Positions 10,494 through 21,689 of a stretch of 64,000 bases of DNA are shown piece after piece (position 1 is the first letter of the stretch; every line of letters begins with the position of its first letter). The stretch is taken from assembly GCA_003254925.1 (NCBI GenBank), contig QANZ01006581.1, positions 1 to 64,000 on the forward strand, read 5' to 3'. The stretch comes from Chamaecrista fasciculata (taxonomy: Eukaryota > Streptophyta > Magnoliopsida > Fabales > Fabaceae). Under the pieces are notes generated by a model that was given only the letters and a program-made list of their open reading frames with translations, searched no databases and had not been told where the DNA came from. The translations under genes and the position numbers were made by a program.

Positions 10494-12731
10494 ATGGCGA
10501 ACGAAGACGAAAGTGGTGAGTTCTACTTGCGATACTATGTAGGGCACAAAGGGAAGTTTGGCCATGAATTCCTCGAGTTCGAGTTCAGACCAGACGGCAA
10601 ACTTCGCTATGCCAATAACTCCAACTACAAAAACGACACCATCATTCGCAAGGAGGTTTATCTAACTCCTGCCGTTCTTCGCGAATGCCGTCGTATCATC
10701 GCCGACAGCGAGGTATATGCACTTTTCGCTTCCTTGATTTTGTATTTCAACAAGTTTCTGCTTGTTAGTGGTTTGTTATGCTAAGAAAAACAAAAAAGGG
10801 GGGGTTTTTATATCTAGGGTTTGTTAATTTTCTCTGGGAAATGGGGGGAAACGTTGTTGAGGCTGATTTTTGTGTTGGGTTGTCATATACTTTCGCGTGA
10901 TGTTGGTTTAGATGTACAGAATATTGTGATGGTTCTGAATTTGAAGATTTGTAGTGTGAATGTTTTATGTTCNGTGGGTGGAAAGATGTTAAGCTCTGAT
11001 ACCACTTGATGTAAAACTTAAAAGAATGCAAGAATATGAGGGAGAAAGAATGGAGGGAGAGAAAGAAAGGGAGGGAGATATGAGAGCAAATCTGAAATAT
11101 CAATCTATATTATCCAGTCCGATCTCAAAATACAGGGGAGCTACATATATAAGTGCAGCTCAGTCAAAGATAATAAAGCCACATAACAATTCTCAAGACA
11201 ATAATAAAAGCAAGCTAGTTCCCAAAAATATAAAAGCTAACAAATTCCAACAACAAAATAGTAAAAGTCAAATGATAAAATCTAAGTAATAATTCTCTTC
11301 TTTTTCCTAGAATAAGTCTTCCAAGGTTTCCCATCAATTGGCAGTGATTGATTGGTAAATACTGTTATCAGCAACTTAAGGAATATAGAATTACAAAATC
11401 TTTTAAGGTTGAATGGATAGGTTCAAATTTGGAAAGGATGATGTTAGATTGTAAGAGATGTTGGAGATTTTGTAGTCAGTTTTCAGTTTTCCACCACTAT
11501 AGCAGCTTTGAGGCAACTCTGTTTTCTATAACAGCCAGAAGTGCTTTTTAAAATATTCTGTTTGGCACAAATTTCTTAACTTATGCCATAAGATATCACC
11601 ATAACCAAAAGCCACTACGTTTTCAATTCTCAGACATAGCCTATGCAACTAGCTAATTTTAGCATAAAAAGTTGTCTTTCTTTGATTTAATGGGTTAATT
11701 GTTTCTTCGACAACATGTATATAACCAGAATCTAAGTAGTTCCTTCTTTGAGTATTTTATCCTACTATTATGCTACATGTTGGGGTTTGTTATATGGATG
11801 GTTGTGTAAATGTGTTTTCTAATTAAACTCATTCATCCTTCAGATAATGAAGGAAGATGACAACAACTGGCCAGAACCTGACCGAGTTGGACGGCAGGAG
11901 CTGGAGATTGTGATGGGAAATGAGCATATATCCTTTACAACATCAAAGATTGGATCTCTTGTGGATGTTCAGAGTAGTGCAGATCCTGAAGGTCTTCGTA
12001 TCTTCTACTACCTTGTTCAGGTAAGTTAATTGATAGTTGCATAATTCAGCTTATGGATATTTTTGGCTTTTTGTTATCTTATTTTGTATTCTGTTTAAAA
12101 TGCATCTCTACTTCACCTCTGATTGACATGCACATTACATGATAGTTCATTCTACTACTTTATCTATATTCGTGTGCCTGAGGTCTTTTAGCTATCAATA
12201 GATCTTCTGAAGAGGCTTTTATTTTTGAAAGAAAATTTCTAGTTGACTTTGTTTGAGCAATGTTCCCATAGGGTACCAAATACGTTTTTAGGGATTTTAC
12301 AATACACACGCACACACACACATAATAACAGCAACAGAAAAACATAATTTAGTGATATCAAATGTCAACAATGCATTTTATATGCTACCACCACTGAACC
12401 AGAACCTGGGTTCTACTTTTTGTGTTCATTTTCCTTTCTGAATAGCCCAAGGATTTGTGTTAATGAAGAGAGGAGGAATGCCATATTCTTACCTACTACA
12501 TACCAAGTGCACTTTTAAACATCTTTTGAGTAGAGGTAGTAGAGTAGTAGTTGTCGTTATTTCTATTATGTTTGGCACCTAATGAACATTGGTATCTTTT
12601 TATTAGCATGTAATTCCTTGTGGTTTATTGACTTTATTCTTAGTTTCTTGCTACAATTTGTTGTTTTGCAGGATTTGAAGTGCTTTGTATTTTCTCTCAT
12701 TTCACTTCACTTCAAGATCAAGCCTATATAA
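10494..12731 (+). CDS. MAGO: MAGO nashi homolog, exon junction complex core
   Basis: Exons 10494-10712, 11844-12020 and 12672-12731 join in frame to a 151-residue protein, matching the usual plant length of about 150. MAGO pairs with Y14 and locks eIF4A3 onto spliced mRNA about 24 nt upstream of exon junctions, acting in mRNA localisation, export and nonsense-mediated decay. Recognisable conserved stretches: [20 protein letters not shown] (exon 1), [15 protein letters not shown] and [12 protein letters not shown] (exon 2), and the C-terminal [19 protein letters not shown] (exon 3). All introns are GT-AG. The ATG is preceded by a GA-rich leader. Intron 1 (1.1 kb) carries an LTR fragment and a single N at 10973. 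No lesion is seen, so the gene is probably functional. Confidence 0.96.
10993..11336 (-). mobile_element. LTR plus primer-binding site fragment in MAGO intron 1
   Basis: On the minus strand 11336-11007 is a 330-bp LTR-like unit that starts TGATGGG and ends TACATCA. Two bases beyond lies TGGTATCAGAGC (10993-11004 on the plus strand), the initiator tRNA-Met PBS. No internal coding sequence or second LTR follows, so it is a truncated LTR retrotransposon (copia or TRIM-like), in antisense orientation to MAGO. Confidence 0.7.
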
Positions 12732-14133
12732 CCTGGTCACAATGTTTACTGACAACCTCTTCTGGTCTTCCCAGTATTGTGCAGTTGTGTATCAACTGTT
12801 CTTCTCTATAATGGAGTTTGGCATCTGAGACTATTATAACATCCATGAACATGTTTTGGTTTTTGGTTTTTTTATTTTGTTTTGTATGGTTGCATGGATT
12901 GAAAAATTTATAATTCAATTTGGTAGATGGCATTTGTACCGAGATGAGAATTTGAGTGGATTGCTCTTTAAGGGATGATTAAGCTATTCTTTTTCTTTCC
13001 CTGATTCCCTCACCCAGCTTCTATTGAAATGTTTTAAGTGGCGGTTCAATAAGTTGCTCATCACTTGATTATGTGCATCCAGAGTGCACAAAAAAACTCC
13101 AAAAATTTAGGAGGAATTCATGTTTGAGTTCTCTAAAGATATTTTCCTGATCTACAAAAAAGAATATAATTACTCCTTTGTTTTGATATTTTAAAATGTT
13201 GAATTCTTATGGTGATGCGAGGGGGGCACTTCCATATCAAGTAATATCAAAGAGTCAATGAGCGAGCGAGCTTGTGGAAGAAATTTGGACAATTCAAATG
13301 ACAAATGGACCTTCAAACAATGTTGAAAACGTCACTTTATTTGTTGGAGTTGAAAAAAGAGTTTTTTAACATATTATAGGTTTGAATATATCAAGTTCAA
13401 GAGTTGGACCCATGTATTACACAAATGGAGACTTATTTGGGTCTAAATTATCTTATTTTGGGCATAAGCTAATTAAAATTGGGGCTTCTATTATGGACGA
13501 AAATCATTGTATTTGGAGTTTTATATTTGACATCCATTAGTTATTGAATTAGTTTTTATGTTTTGGGCTTTTTATTTAAAGTCCATTAGTGTTTTAAACA
13601 TTCATATTAGTTTATTTTAAATATTATCTTTTAATTGGGCTTTAGTTGATGGAATGTTAGTAGAGTCCATTACGTTTTAGGGTTTTCTATTCCATGGAGT
13701 ATAAATACTTCATTAACTCATTTGTAAGGGCAATTTTTGATAATTATATGAGAGTATAGTGCTTTTCTTTTCTTCTTGGCTGAAAGAAGAATCCATAGGA
13801 GAGGTGGTGTCTATCTTCTTCTATTGCATCAAGTATTATTTCTTATCAAGGTAATCACTTGTGGCGAATTCATTCTTGATTTTTAAATCAACCAATTATT
13901 TGCGTTTCCATTTGCACTTGTCATTTGGGGGTTCAATAGGTTGGAGGTTTCATTCCATCTAATTGTTCTATCCATATTGTGTGTTGGGGTTTCGAGTTCT
14001 TTATAACCTTGGGGTTCTACATCATATGGGCCCTCTGTGGCTACAGTCAAAGCTGTTTTTGTTTCTTTTGCATTCATTCACTCGCGTCGATTTTTCAATT
14101 TATATTGAGTTAACTAATCAATTTTTAAATAAT
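12732..14133. other. Intergenic region, possible LTR remnant
   Basis: The first 250 bases are probably MAGO 3' UTR. A block around 13340-13860 looks like a retroelement promoter (TGTTGGAGTTG near 13342, a TATA motif 'gagtataaatact' near 13698, then a pyrimidine-rich leader), but no partner LTR, PBS or coding sequence is visible. I see no gene here. Confidence 0.3.
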
Positions 14134-14142
14134 TAAAATATA

Positions 14143-14719
14143 GGCAAAACACCCTTTTGTGCCCCTAACGTTTGCGGTGATTTTCAGTTATGCCCCTAAT
14201 GTTTCATTTGTGTCAGTTGTGCTCCCAATGTGAAACGTTAGTTTCAATTATGCCCCCAATTTCAATTATCCACAAAAAAAACACTATTTTCGCACGATTT
14301 GAGCTCGTTTTTTTATCAGATTTCACATGAGTTCGAATTTTCAGACATCACAAACTTGATTCCTTGGATCAATTTCAAAGATTAAGCTCAAAATAACCCC
14401 AAATTCGAAGAAAATTGGACTCGATGAACCCTAAAAAGGACCAAAACGAAATGCAGTAAAACGAAACATTTTTCTCAAAATTTCCATGAGCAAAATGATC
14501 ATTATGAGTCGAAAATGAGTACCCATAAACTCATTTATCAAAACAAACTGAAACGAACACGGATTGAAGCTCAAAAGTTCCGAAAAGCGATACACTAACG
14601 AGGGTGGGGGCATATTGAAACTAATGTTTCACATTGGGGGCACAACTGACACAAATGAAACGTTAGGGGCATAATTGAAAATTACCGCAAACGTTAGAGG
14701 CACGAAAGGGTGTTTTGCC
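14143..14719. mobile_element. Mutator-like foldback MITE
   Basis: 577 bp with terminal inverted repeats of roughly 110 bp starting GGCAAAACACCCTTTTGTGCC, flanked by a perfect 9-bp target duplication TAAAATATA (14134-14142 and 14720-14728). The 9-bp duplication points to the MULE superfamily. The arms contain the repeated phrase 'cccctaacgttt' and there is no coding capacity. Confidence 0.9.
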
Positions 14720-15290
14720 TAAAATATATGATTAACTTCTTGAATTATTATAATTATCAAAAAAATATTAATTTAATATAAATCCAGAGATAAATAGTCA
14801 CATAATTTACGATTGAAATGTATCTTAAATTTGACTAATTTCATTTTAAGTTGAAAGTTGAAACACGATCGGCATAGTTCCAACCCAATAAAAAAAAAGT
14901 AAACAAGGTTTTTCTAATTAAAAGTTTAATTTATATTCTCTCTTCTCAATGATGAGTTATGCAATGTACACGTAGTAGACTCTTATTAGTATTTGCAGTA
15001 TTGCAGAGAAAATCCGCTGCCGCAAAAAGGTATATTTAATATTCTTTTTTTATCATGATTCATCATCCATTAAATTGTTGCCATGTGTCAAATATTTATT
15101 AGAGAATCTTGCTTATAAAAAGTTTACCTGAGTCTTTCCTTTTAAAAAATACCAATATGCAAATTCTCTTAAAATCAAATCATGTTTTATAAAAACAAAT
15201 CACGAAGTTAATCTTTTCCCAATTTGTTCAAGTGCAAACAACAAAAACTCAAAACCAGAGAGTATCGAGAAGAATTGAAGTCAAAAACGT
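14720..15290 (+). promoter_or_regulatory. Upstream region of cytochrome b5
   Basis: AT-rich intergenic DNA leading into the cytochrome b5 gene. No confident core promoter element can be singled out and no other gene is seen. Confidence 0.3.
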
Positions 15291-15470
15291 ATGGTAAGGC
15301 TAGGTGGTAGTTTGGTGAGAAACGTCTCTTCTCGCTTTACCAACTCCATCCGTTTGCAACCAAAAATTTCTTCCCTCTCACCAACCTCACTCCTCTCATT
15401 CACAAACAAATCCAAATCACGCAGATTCAGCAATTTCACAGGATCGTCTCTCTCACTCTCTCTTTACTCA
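15291..15470 (+). other. In-frame upstream extension of cytochrome b5 (possible presequence)
   Basis: From an ATG at 15291 the frame stays open for 60 codons into the usual cytochrome b5 start. The extension is rich in Arg, Ser, Thr and Leu, with almost no acidic residues. It contains RRFSNF at about residue 44, resembling a matrix-peptidase cleavage context. It could be a mitochondrial presequence on a longer isoform, or simply a translatable-looking 5' UTR; the CT-rich stretch at 15440-15465 favours caution. Confidence 0.4.
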
Positions 15471-18149
15471 ATGAGTGAGCGCAGGGTTTACACTTTGGCC
15501 GAGGTCGCTCGCCACAATACCTCCAAAGATTGCTGGATTGTCATCCACGGCAAGGTTCGTCACGAATGTGTATACGCAAAACTTAATATGCTTTGTAGCA
15601 TTTGGATGCATGATGCTGTATTTGTGGTTTTCGTTTTTATTAGTGAGACTGGAATTATATAATGACTGATGGTGCATCTGGTATTTGACTCGAATGCGAC
15701 TTGACCTAGATTTTGGATGATTAGCCATTCTCACTTTTCTAGATTATTTGATTAATTAATGGCACAATTGAATGGTTAATTATAACTTATATGCGATGCC
15801 TATAATCTAAAATTTTTTTAAGTCCTAAAAGTGATAAGTTTGCTTTCACTCCGACCAAGAACAGAGTAACGTGATTCTGTCATGAGAACTAGTATCATTG
15901 TAAATAGGGTAAATTACACTTTGATACCCTTTGGTTTGACACCATTTCACTTTGGTACCCTGTGGTTTAAAACGTGACACTTTGTACCGTGAGATCTCCA
16001 CTATTACTCTTTTGGTACCTTGAACAAATTTTTCGTTAGTTTTGGACGGAATTTGGCACGTGGGCTCACTAAAATTTAATTTTGTCTAACATTTTGTCAC
16101 AACAAAGCATGTTTTTCGAAAATTTTGAATGATTTTAGTGTTGGATGCTGTGAAAGTTTTGGGAGAATTCAGAGCTAAGTTTCGAAAAATATGCATTTGA
16201 TCTTTATTGTTGTGGCAAAATGTTGGATAAAATTGAGTTTTAGTAAGTCCACGTGCAGGTTACGTGCCAAATTCCGTCCAAAACTAACGAAAAAATTGTT
16301 CAGGATACCAAAGGGTAACGATGGAGACCTCAAGGTACCAAAATGTCACGTTTTAAATCACAGTGTACCAAAGTATAATTTACCCTTGTAAATATGCTGG
16401 ATGTTAGTTTTCTGCATGCAGTAGCCAAGGTAACCTCTGAAAATATCACTTCAATTATTGTGAGGAGGATTTCTTGGTAACTAGTTCTCTGCATGCTCTG
16501 TGCATAGAATTGCGGATAAAGAAAATTGAGTGGGCCTTCTTTGTTGAATCAAAACTATTTCGTGTTATTCTTGTAATTTGGTCTGGTTAGCTGCAATAGT
16601 GCAATGTAATATTTGTTTTGCCCTGTTTATTGCTTTCAAAATTAAAGTAAATTCTACATTTCAGTCCTCAATATTCCCAAGTACTATATTTAATATTATG
16701 AATGGAAATCTTTTTCTTCCAAGTGATGTATCGTTAATCTTTATCTATTTTGTATTTGTCCTACAAAACCTCTGAATTTGCGGATTTTTAAGATGATGGA
16801 GCTTTGAGGTAGACAGATGGTGGTCTTGGTTATTTTTTATATGTTTGACTTTGAAGTGCATTGTTGTAATTTGCTTTCTCCATAATGCCAACTATTTTGT
16901 TTCATGGTATTATCAGGGATGATTGGATAATATGTTGCTGTTACAACATTTTTTGTCTTTTGCACTAAAATCTAGAAAAGTTAATTTTTCAATATTTCAG
17001 ACAAAATTGGATTTCATTTGGTGCCTTCATTGTTGGTTTATAACCTGAGCTAAGAAAAATCCTTATAACTTTCTCCAGTTCTTTTCTAATTTATTAGACT
17101 TATTTGTACAATTACTTTGACATTATGTATATGTAACTATTATTTGAACGTCTATGTACATTATAATTCAGTAAAACATGGTCATAATTATGGTTAAAAG
17201 GTTAGGACTTATATGTCATTCTCATACATCATAAATCATATTTATTGAGTGTTAAGGATAATGAATATAGTTAGGATCCCTAATATTAAGGATCCTAACT
17301 ATATTCATAATCCTTAACATTAAGCTTATGCTAGTGAGCAGTCAGCCATATGCCTATGGGGTCTAATAACGATGACCTCTTATCAGTGTCTTTCTTTACC
17401 TTACCATGATTTCTTGTAACAGGTTTATAATGTGACCAAATTCTTAGAGGACCACCCTGGTGGGGATGAAGTCTTGATATCGGCCACAGGTACACAGATA
17501 TCATTTTGTCTTCCTGATTGAGATGTTTGTAAATCTTTCAAACACATGTATTAGACACCAAAAAATATGTAGTATCATGGTGTAATTTGATGTTTCACAT
17601 CATCTCATATGCGATGTGATTGTTGGATACGATATTGTTTTTTTTTTTTCAAATACGATTGTTTTATATTTGAGGATGAGCCTTGGTGCAACGGTAAGGT
17701 TACTGCTTGGTGACCAAGAGGTCACGGGTTCAAATCCTGAAAACAGCCTCCTTGCAAAGCAGGAGTAAGGCTGTGTACATCTTGACCCTCCCCAGACCCC
17801 ACCTACTGGGAGCCTCGTGTACTAGGCCGCCCTTTTTTTTAACGATTGTTTCATATTTGAAAATGCCTTCTGATAGCCCATGTGCCAAATGTTTGCAGGG
17901 AAAGATGCAACTGATGATTTTGAGGATATTGGTCACAGTACAAGTGCTAGCGTAATGATGGATGAGTTCTATGTGGGAGACATTGATTCTTCAACTATAC
18001 CCACCAAGGTTAAGTACACTCCTCCTAAACAACCTCACTATAATCAGGAAAAGACACCGGAGTTCATTATCAAGATCCTCCAGTTTCTAGTTCCCTTAAT
18101 TATCTTGGGTGTTGCAGTTGGTATTCGTTTCTACACCAAATCAACATAA
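15471..18149 (+). CDS. Cytochrome b5, tail-anchored
   Basis: Exons 15471-15554, 17423-17489 and 17899-18149 give 133 residues, the usual plant length. It is a small haem protein that passes electrons from cytochrome b5 reductase or P450 reductase to ER desaturases, hydroxylases and P450s. Visible: the haem-binding fold with the axial ligands His39 (DHPGGDE) and His63 (IGHS), then a linker with TIPTK. A single C-terminal hydrophobic segment (about residues 108-128) ends in RFYTKST, a tail anchor with a short polar end of the type used for ER targeting in plants. The ATG at 15471 is the usual family start (MSERRVYTLAEV). An in-frame ATG at 15291 would add 60 residues; see the separate entry. 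Intron 1 holds a MULE MITE and a hairpin, intron 2 a SINE. Confidence 0.95.
15907..16385. mobile_element. Mutator-like foldback MITE in cytochrome b5 intron 1
   Basis: 479 bp with long imperfect inverted repeats starting GGGTAAATTACACTTTGATAC and a perfect 9-bp target duplication TTGTAAATA (15898-15906 and 16386-16394). The ends match the element at 63011-63468, so they belong to one family. Confidence 0.9.
17250..17319. repeat. 30-bp near-perfect hairpin in cytochrome b5 intron 1
   Basis: Arms 17250-17279 and 17290-17319 pair at 29 of 30 positions around a 10-nt AT-rich loop. It may be a tiny foldback element or a structured intronic RNA. It lies about 100 nt before the exon 2 acceptor. Confidence 0.8.
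17674..17840 (+). mobile_element. tRNA-derived SINE in cytochrome b5 intron 2
   Basis: A Pol III box A-like stretch (TGGTGCAACGG, 17684-17694) and a perfect box B (GGTTCAAATCC, 17727-17737) are followed by a unique body and a terminal T run. It is flanked by a 19-bp target duplication with one mismatch (17655-17673 and 17842-17860). A diverged second copy is at 48465-48622 on the other strand. Confidence 0.9.
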
Positions 18150-18537
18150 TCATTGAAACCCCGAGCATTTGAATAGACATTTACAATAATTTAATTAGTT
18201 TTTTAAGAACCCTGTCCAATTTATGCTTTGGAAGTTACATTTAATTATCCAGGGTTGCTAGGATTTATGATATGGTGCTTGTTTGATATGTCATTGGATT
18301 TTCATTTTGTCTTTGGCGTGATCTGAAATGAGCAAGTGAAAGTTTCTGTATTCCCTAATTAGATGCCTGTTCAACTATTTTAGCTTTCCGGATCAAATTT
18401 CAGATGAAGAAATGCAGCTCACAGTAGAGATGATTAAAACTCAGATCTTATAATTACTCAGAACATTTATCTATTAGGTCCAGCTTTGTGTTTGGATATG
18501 AGAATTTTCCTAGGGACATCTATCTATATTATATATA

Positions 18538-18955
18538 GGCCAAAGTCCAATTTTGGTCCCTCATGTTTGCTCAAAGTTCAGTTTTGATCCCTTAAGTTTT
18601 TTTGGTTTTGTTTTGGTTCTTCAAATTTCTAAAAAGTTTCACCGTTAGTCCCTGACTCTTTTTCATCCACTTTTTCTATTAAAGAGCAAAGTTGTTAGGA
18701 GATGAAAATAATTTTTTTTTTAATGGAAAAAGTGAATAGGAAGTCAAGGACTAACAGTGAAACTTTTTGGATACTTGAAGGACCAAAACAAAACTTTGAG
18801 CAAAAATGAGGGATCAAAATGGAACAAAAAAAATTGAGGGACCAAAACGGAACCTTGAGCAAATATGAGAGACCAAAAGGGAACCAAAAAAACTTGAAGG
18901 ACCAAAACAGAACTTTAAGCAAATATGAGAGATCAAAATAAGACTTTGACCTTAT
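18538..18955. mobile_element. Foldback MITE ('ggtccctcatgtttgctcaa' type)
   Basis: Long imperfect inverted repeats: 'aggccaaagtcc...tttggtccctcatgtttgctc' on the left and its diverged complement ending 'aagactttgacctt' on the right. TATA-rich flanks on both sides make a target duplication hard to define. Several units of 'gagggaccaaaa' repeat within the right half. Confidence 0.7.
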
Positions 18956-18970
18956 ATATATATATATATA

Positions 18971-19310
18971 CTAGGGGCTTGGCGTGCCCGTAACGTTTGA
19001 ATTAATTTAAAGTTGAAGATTATATTAAATTTTTATATTGATAAAAGAGTAAGTTTGGGACCAATTTGAGAAATTATAAAATATTTAGGACCAATTTGAA
19101 ATTACCTCATATGGGGAGAGTGAGTGGGGAGAGAGTGGTGGCATTTTTAATTTTTAATTGTTTTTTGCATTTTTTTAATTCATTTATTTTTTTAAAGAAG
19201 TGGGGAGAGTGAGTGGGAGAGAGAGTAAGTGATTTTTTTTTCTTTTTTAATTTTTTAATTCACTATTTTTGACCAACCATAAGGGGTGAAGCCATATAAT
19301 ATAGTATAGA
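18971..19310 (-). mobile_element. Small non-autonomous Helitron
   Basis: Read on the minus strand it starts TCTATACTATATTATATGG after an A and ends in a GC-rich hairpin region (GGGCACGCCAAGCCC) followed by CTAG and a T. This is the Helitron signature: 5' TC, 3' hairpin and CTRR, insertion between A and T. The left portion closely matches 34345-34637. Confidence 0.78.
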
Positions 19311-19837
19311 TATATATATATATATAAGTTTTGGTATGGCCAAGGGGGCCAACCATCCTCGCGTCCAAAGTCGAAACCCACACTATACATGTCTTTATTT
19401 TATATTTTATATTATAAATTTCAAAATTTTATAAAGAAAAGACAAAATACCTTGAATACTATATTGTGTTAGTATATTAAAAAGTTTAAAATGCATGGGA
19501 TTTGTTTAAAAATAAAAGTATATGGTTTTAAAGAAATTATTTTATTGATTTTGAAACATACTCATTTTGAAGCCTCTTTTTGAGTTTGGGTCTAAGTTGG
19601 AGTCCAAAAATTCTCAGATTCGTGAAGTTAATGATGAGAATTGAGCTTGGTAAACAGATATGACAGGTATGGACACCGTATGGCATTTGTTGTTTTTCCC
19701 TGTGTAAAGGATTTTCTTCAAATATTTGGTATCTCTTACCAAAAGATTCTTCCTCTTGATAATGTTGCCTACATCTTCTCTATACAAGTTCTCGGACGAG
19801 GTTTAATTCATTAACTCAAAAGGAATCTAATTTATTG

Positions 19838-20232
19838 GTAAATTATACATAAGGTCTTTGTGATTTGACCTATTTAGAGAAATTATCTATATGATTTAAA
19901 AAGTGACGAATAATGGATTGTGGTTTGTTCCGTCTTTTTCGTCTAAAGTTAACGGTGCCCTCCAATATGCCTTATACGTGACCTTTATTCTAGTGTAAAT
20001 TACACAGATGGTCCATGTAGTTTGGTTTATTTAGAGAAAAAGTTCTTGTGGTTTAAAAAGTGGCAACTAAGAGCTGAAGGCACCGTTAATTTTAGATGGT
20101 AAAAACCTCTGGGAACTCTTTTGCCAATTGAGCAAACCTTAGTTTTTTATTTGTCATATTTTAAATCATAGAGACCCTTTCTCTAAATAGGCCAAACCAC
20201 AAGTATCTTATAAATGTTATAATTGTAAACCA
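19838..20232. mobile_element. Decayed MULE-type foldback MITE
   Basis: The left end 'ggtaaattatacataaggtc' and the right end 'aagtatcttataaatgttataattgtaaacc' are imperfect inverted copies, with inner blocks such as 'gtttggtttatttagagaaaa' and its complement. The ends resemble the GGGTAAATTA family at 15907 and 63011. No clean target duplication was found. Confidence 0.6.
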
Positions 20233-20427
20233 AAAAAAATGAAAAAAAATTATAAATATTCAAAGAATCAATAATTCTTTCAGAAAAAGGGGCTTAGACA
20301 ATTATAACTTTGTTCTAGAAAGAACATGATCTTGGATGACGCAACTAAATTCCATACATAGGAGTAATTGGAACAAGTGTTCTTATATTCAGATGTCTAT
20401 TATTAGTTGGAAGTTAGTTATCAATAG

Positions 20428-20600
20428 GGGTGTTCATTGGGTTGGGCCAACCCGCCAACCCGCTAAAACCAACCCAACCCACTAGTTTGGGTTGGTTTGG
20501 GTTCAAAAAATTGAGCCCGCTGTGGTTTGGGTTGGGCTGTGGGTTTCAAGATTTTAAGCCTGCTCAACCCAACCCAACCCGCCGGCCCGCAAAAATACTA
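20428..20600. mobile_element. Partial hAT-type MITE (GGTTGGG-rich)
   Basis: It starts TAGGGGTGTTCATTGGGTTGGG, a common left terminus of plant hAT MITEs, followed by many copies of 'aaccca' and 'gggttgg'. No right terminus was found before the gap at 20752, so it is truncated or extends into the gap. Confidence 0.5.
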
Positions 20601-20751
20601 AATAAAGAATAAAATTAATTTTTTATTTAGTTAAAATTATATTTTAATACCACAAATAATATTATTTTTACAATTTGGTCAATTAATAAATTTTTATTCT
20701 CAATTTAGTCCATAAAAAACAAATTGTGAAGGACCAAATTAAAGAAAAAAA

Positions 20752-21689
20752 NNNNNNNNNNNNNNNNNNNNNNNNNNNNNNNNNNNNNNNNNNNNNNNNN
20801 NNNNNNNNNNNNNNNNNNNNNNNNNNNNNNNNNNNNNNNNNNNNNNNNNNNNNNNNNNNNNNNNNNNNNNNNNNNNNNNNNNNNNNNNNNNNNNNNNNNN
20901 NNNNNNNNNNNNNNNNNNNNNNNNNNNNNNNNNNNNNNNNNNNNNNNNNNNNNNNNNNNNNNNNNNNNNNNNNNNNNNNNNNNNNNNNNNNNNNNNNNNN
21001 NNNNNNNNNNNNNNNNNNNNNNNNNNNNNNNNNNNNNNNNNNNNNNNNNNNNNNNNNNNNNNNNNNNNNNNNNNNNNNNNNNNNNNNNNNNNNNNNNNNN
21101 NNNNNNNNNNNNNNNNNNNNNNNNNNNNNNNNNNNNNNNNNNNNNNNNNNNNNNNNNNNNNNNNNNNNNNNNNNNNNNNNNNNNNNNNNNNNNNNNNNNN
21201 NNNNNNNNNNNNNNNNNNNNNNNNNNNNNNNNNNNNNNNNNNNNNNNNNNNNNNNNNNNNNNNNNNNNNNNNNNNNNNNNNNNNNNNNNNNNNNNNNNNN
21301 NNNNNNNNNNNNNNNNNNNNNNNNNNNNNNNNNNNNNNNNNNNNNNNNNNNNNNNNNNNNNNNNNNNNNNNNNNNNNNNNNNNNNNNNNNNNNNNNNNNN
21401 NNNNNNNNNNNNNNNNNNNNNNNNNNNNNNNNNNNNNNNNNNNNNNNNNNNNNNNNNNNNNNNNNNNNNNNNNNNNNNNNNNNNNNNNNNNNNNNNNNNN
21501 NNNNNNNNNNNNNNNNNNNNNNNNNNNNNNNNNNNNNNNNNNNNNNNNNNNNNNNNNNNNNNNNNNNNNNNNNNNNNNNNNNNNNNNNNNNNNNNNNNNN
21601 NNNNNNNNNNNNNNNNNNNNNNNNNNNNNNNNNNNNNNNNNNNNNNNNNNNNNNNNNNNNNNNNNNNNNNNNNNNNNNNNNNNNNNNNN
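20752..21689. other. Assembly gap (938 N)
   Basis: Unsequenced. It is bordered by foldback-type repeats ('aaggaccaaattaaag' on the left; 'gggactaaaatg' near 22095 on the right), so it probably hides the inside of a repeat element. Confidence 1.

Noticed and set aside
17684..17737. Genuine tRNA gene in cytochrome b5 intron 2
   Set aside because: Boxes A and B are present but no complete cloverleaf closes; the long body, T-tail and target duplication make it a SINE.
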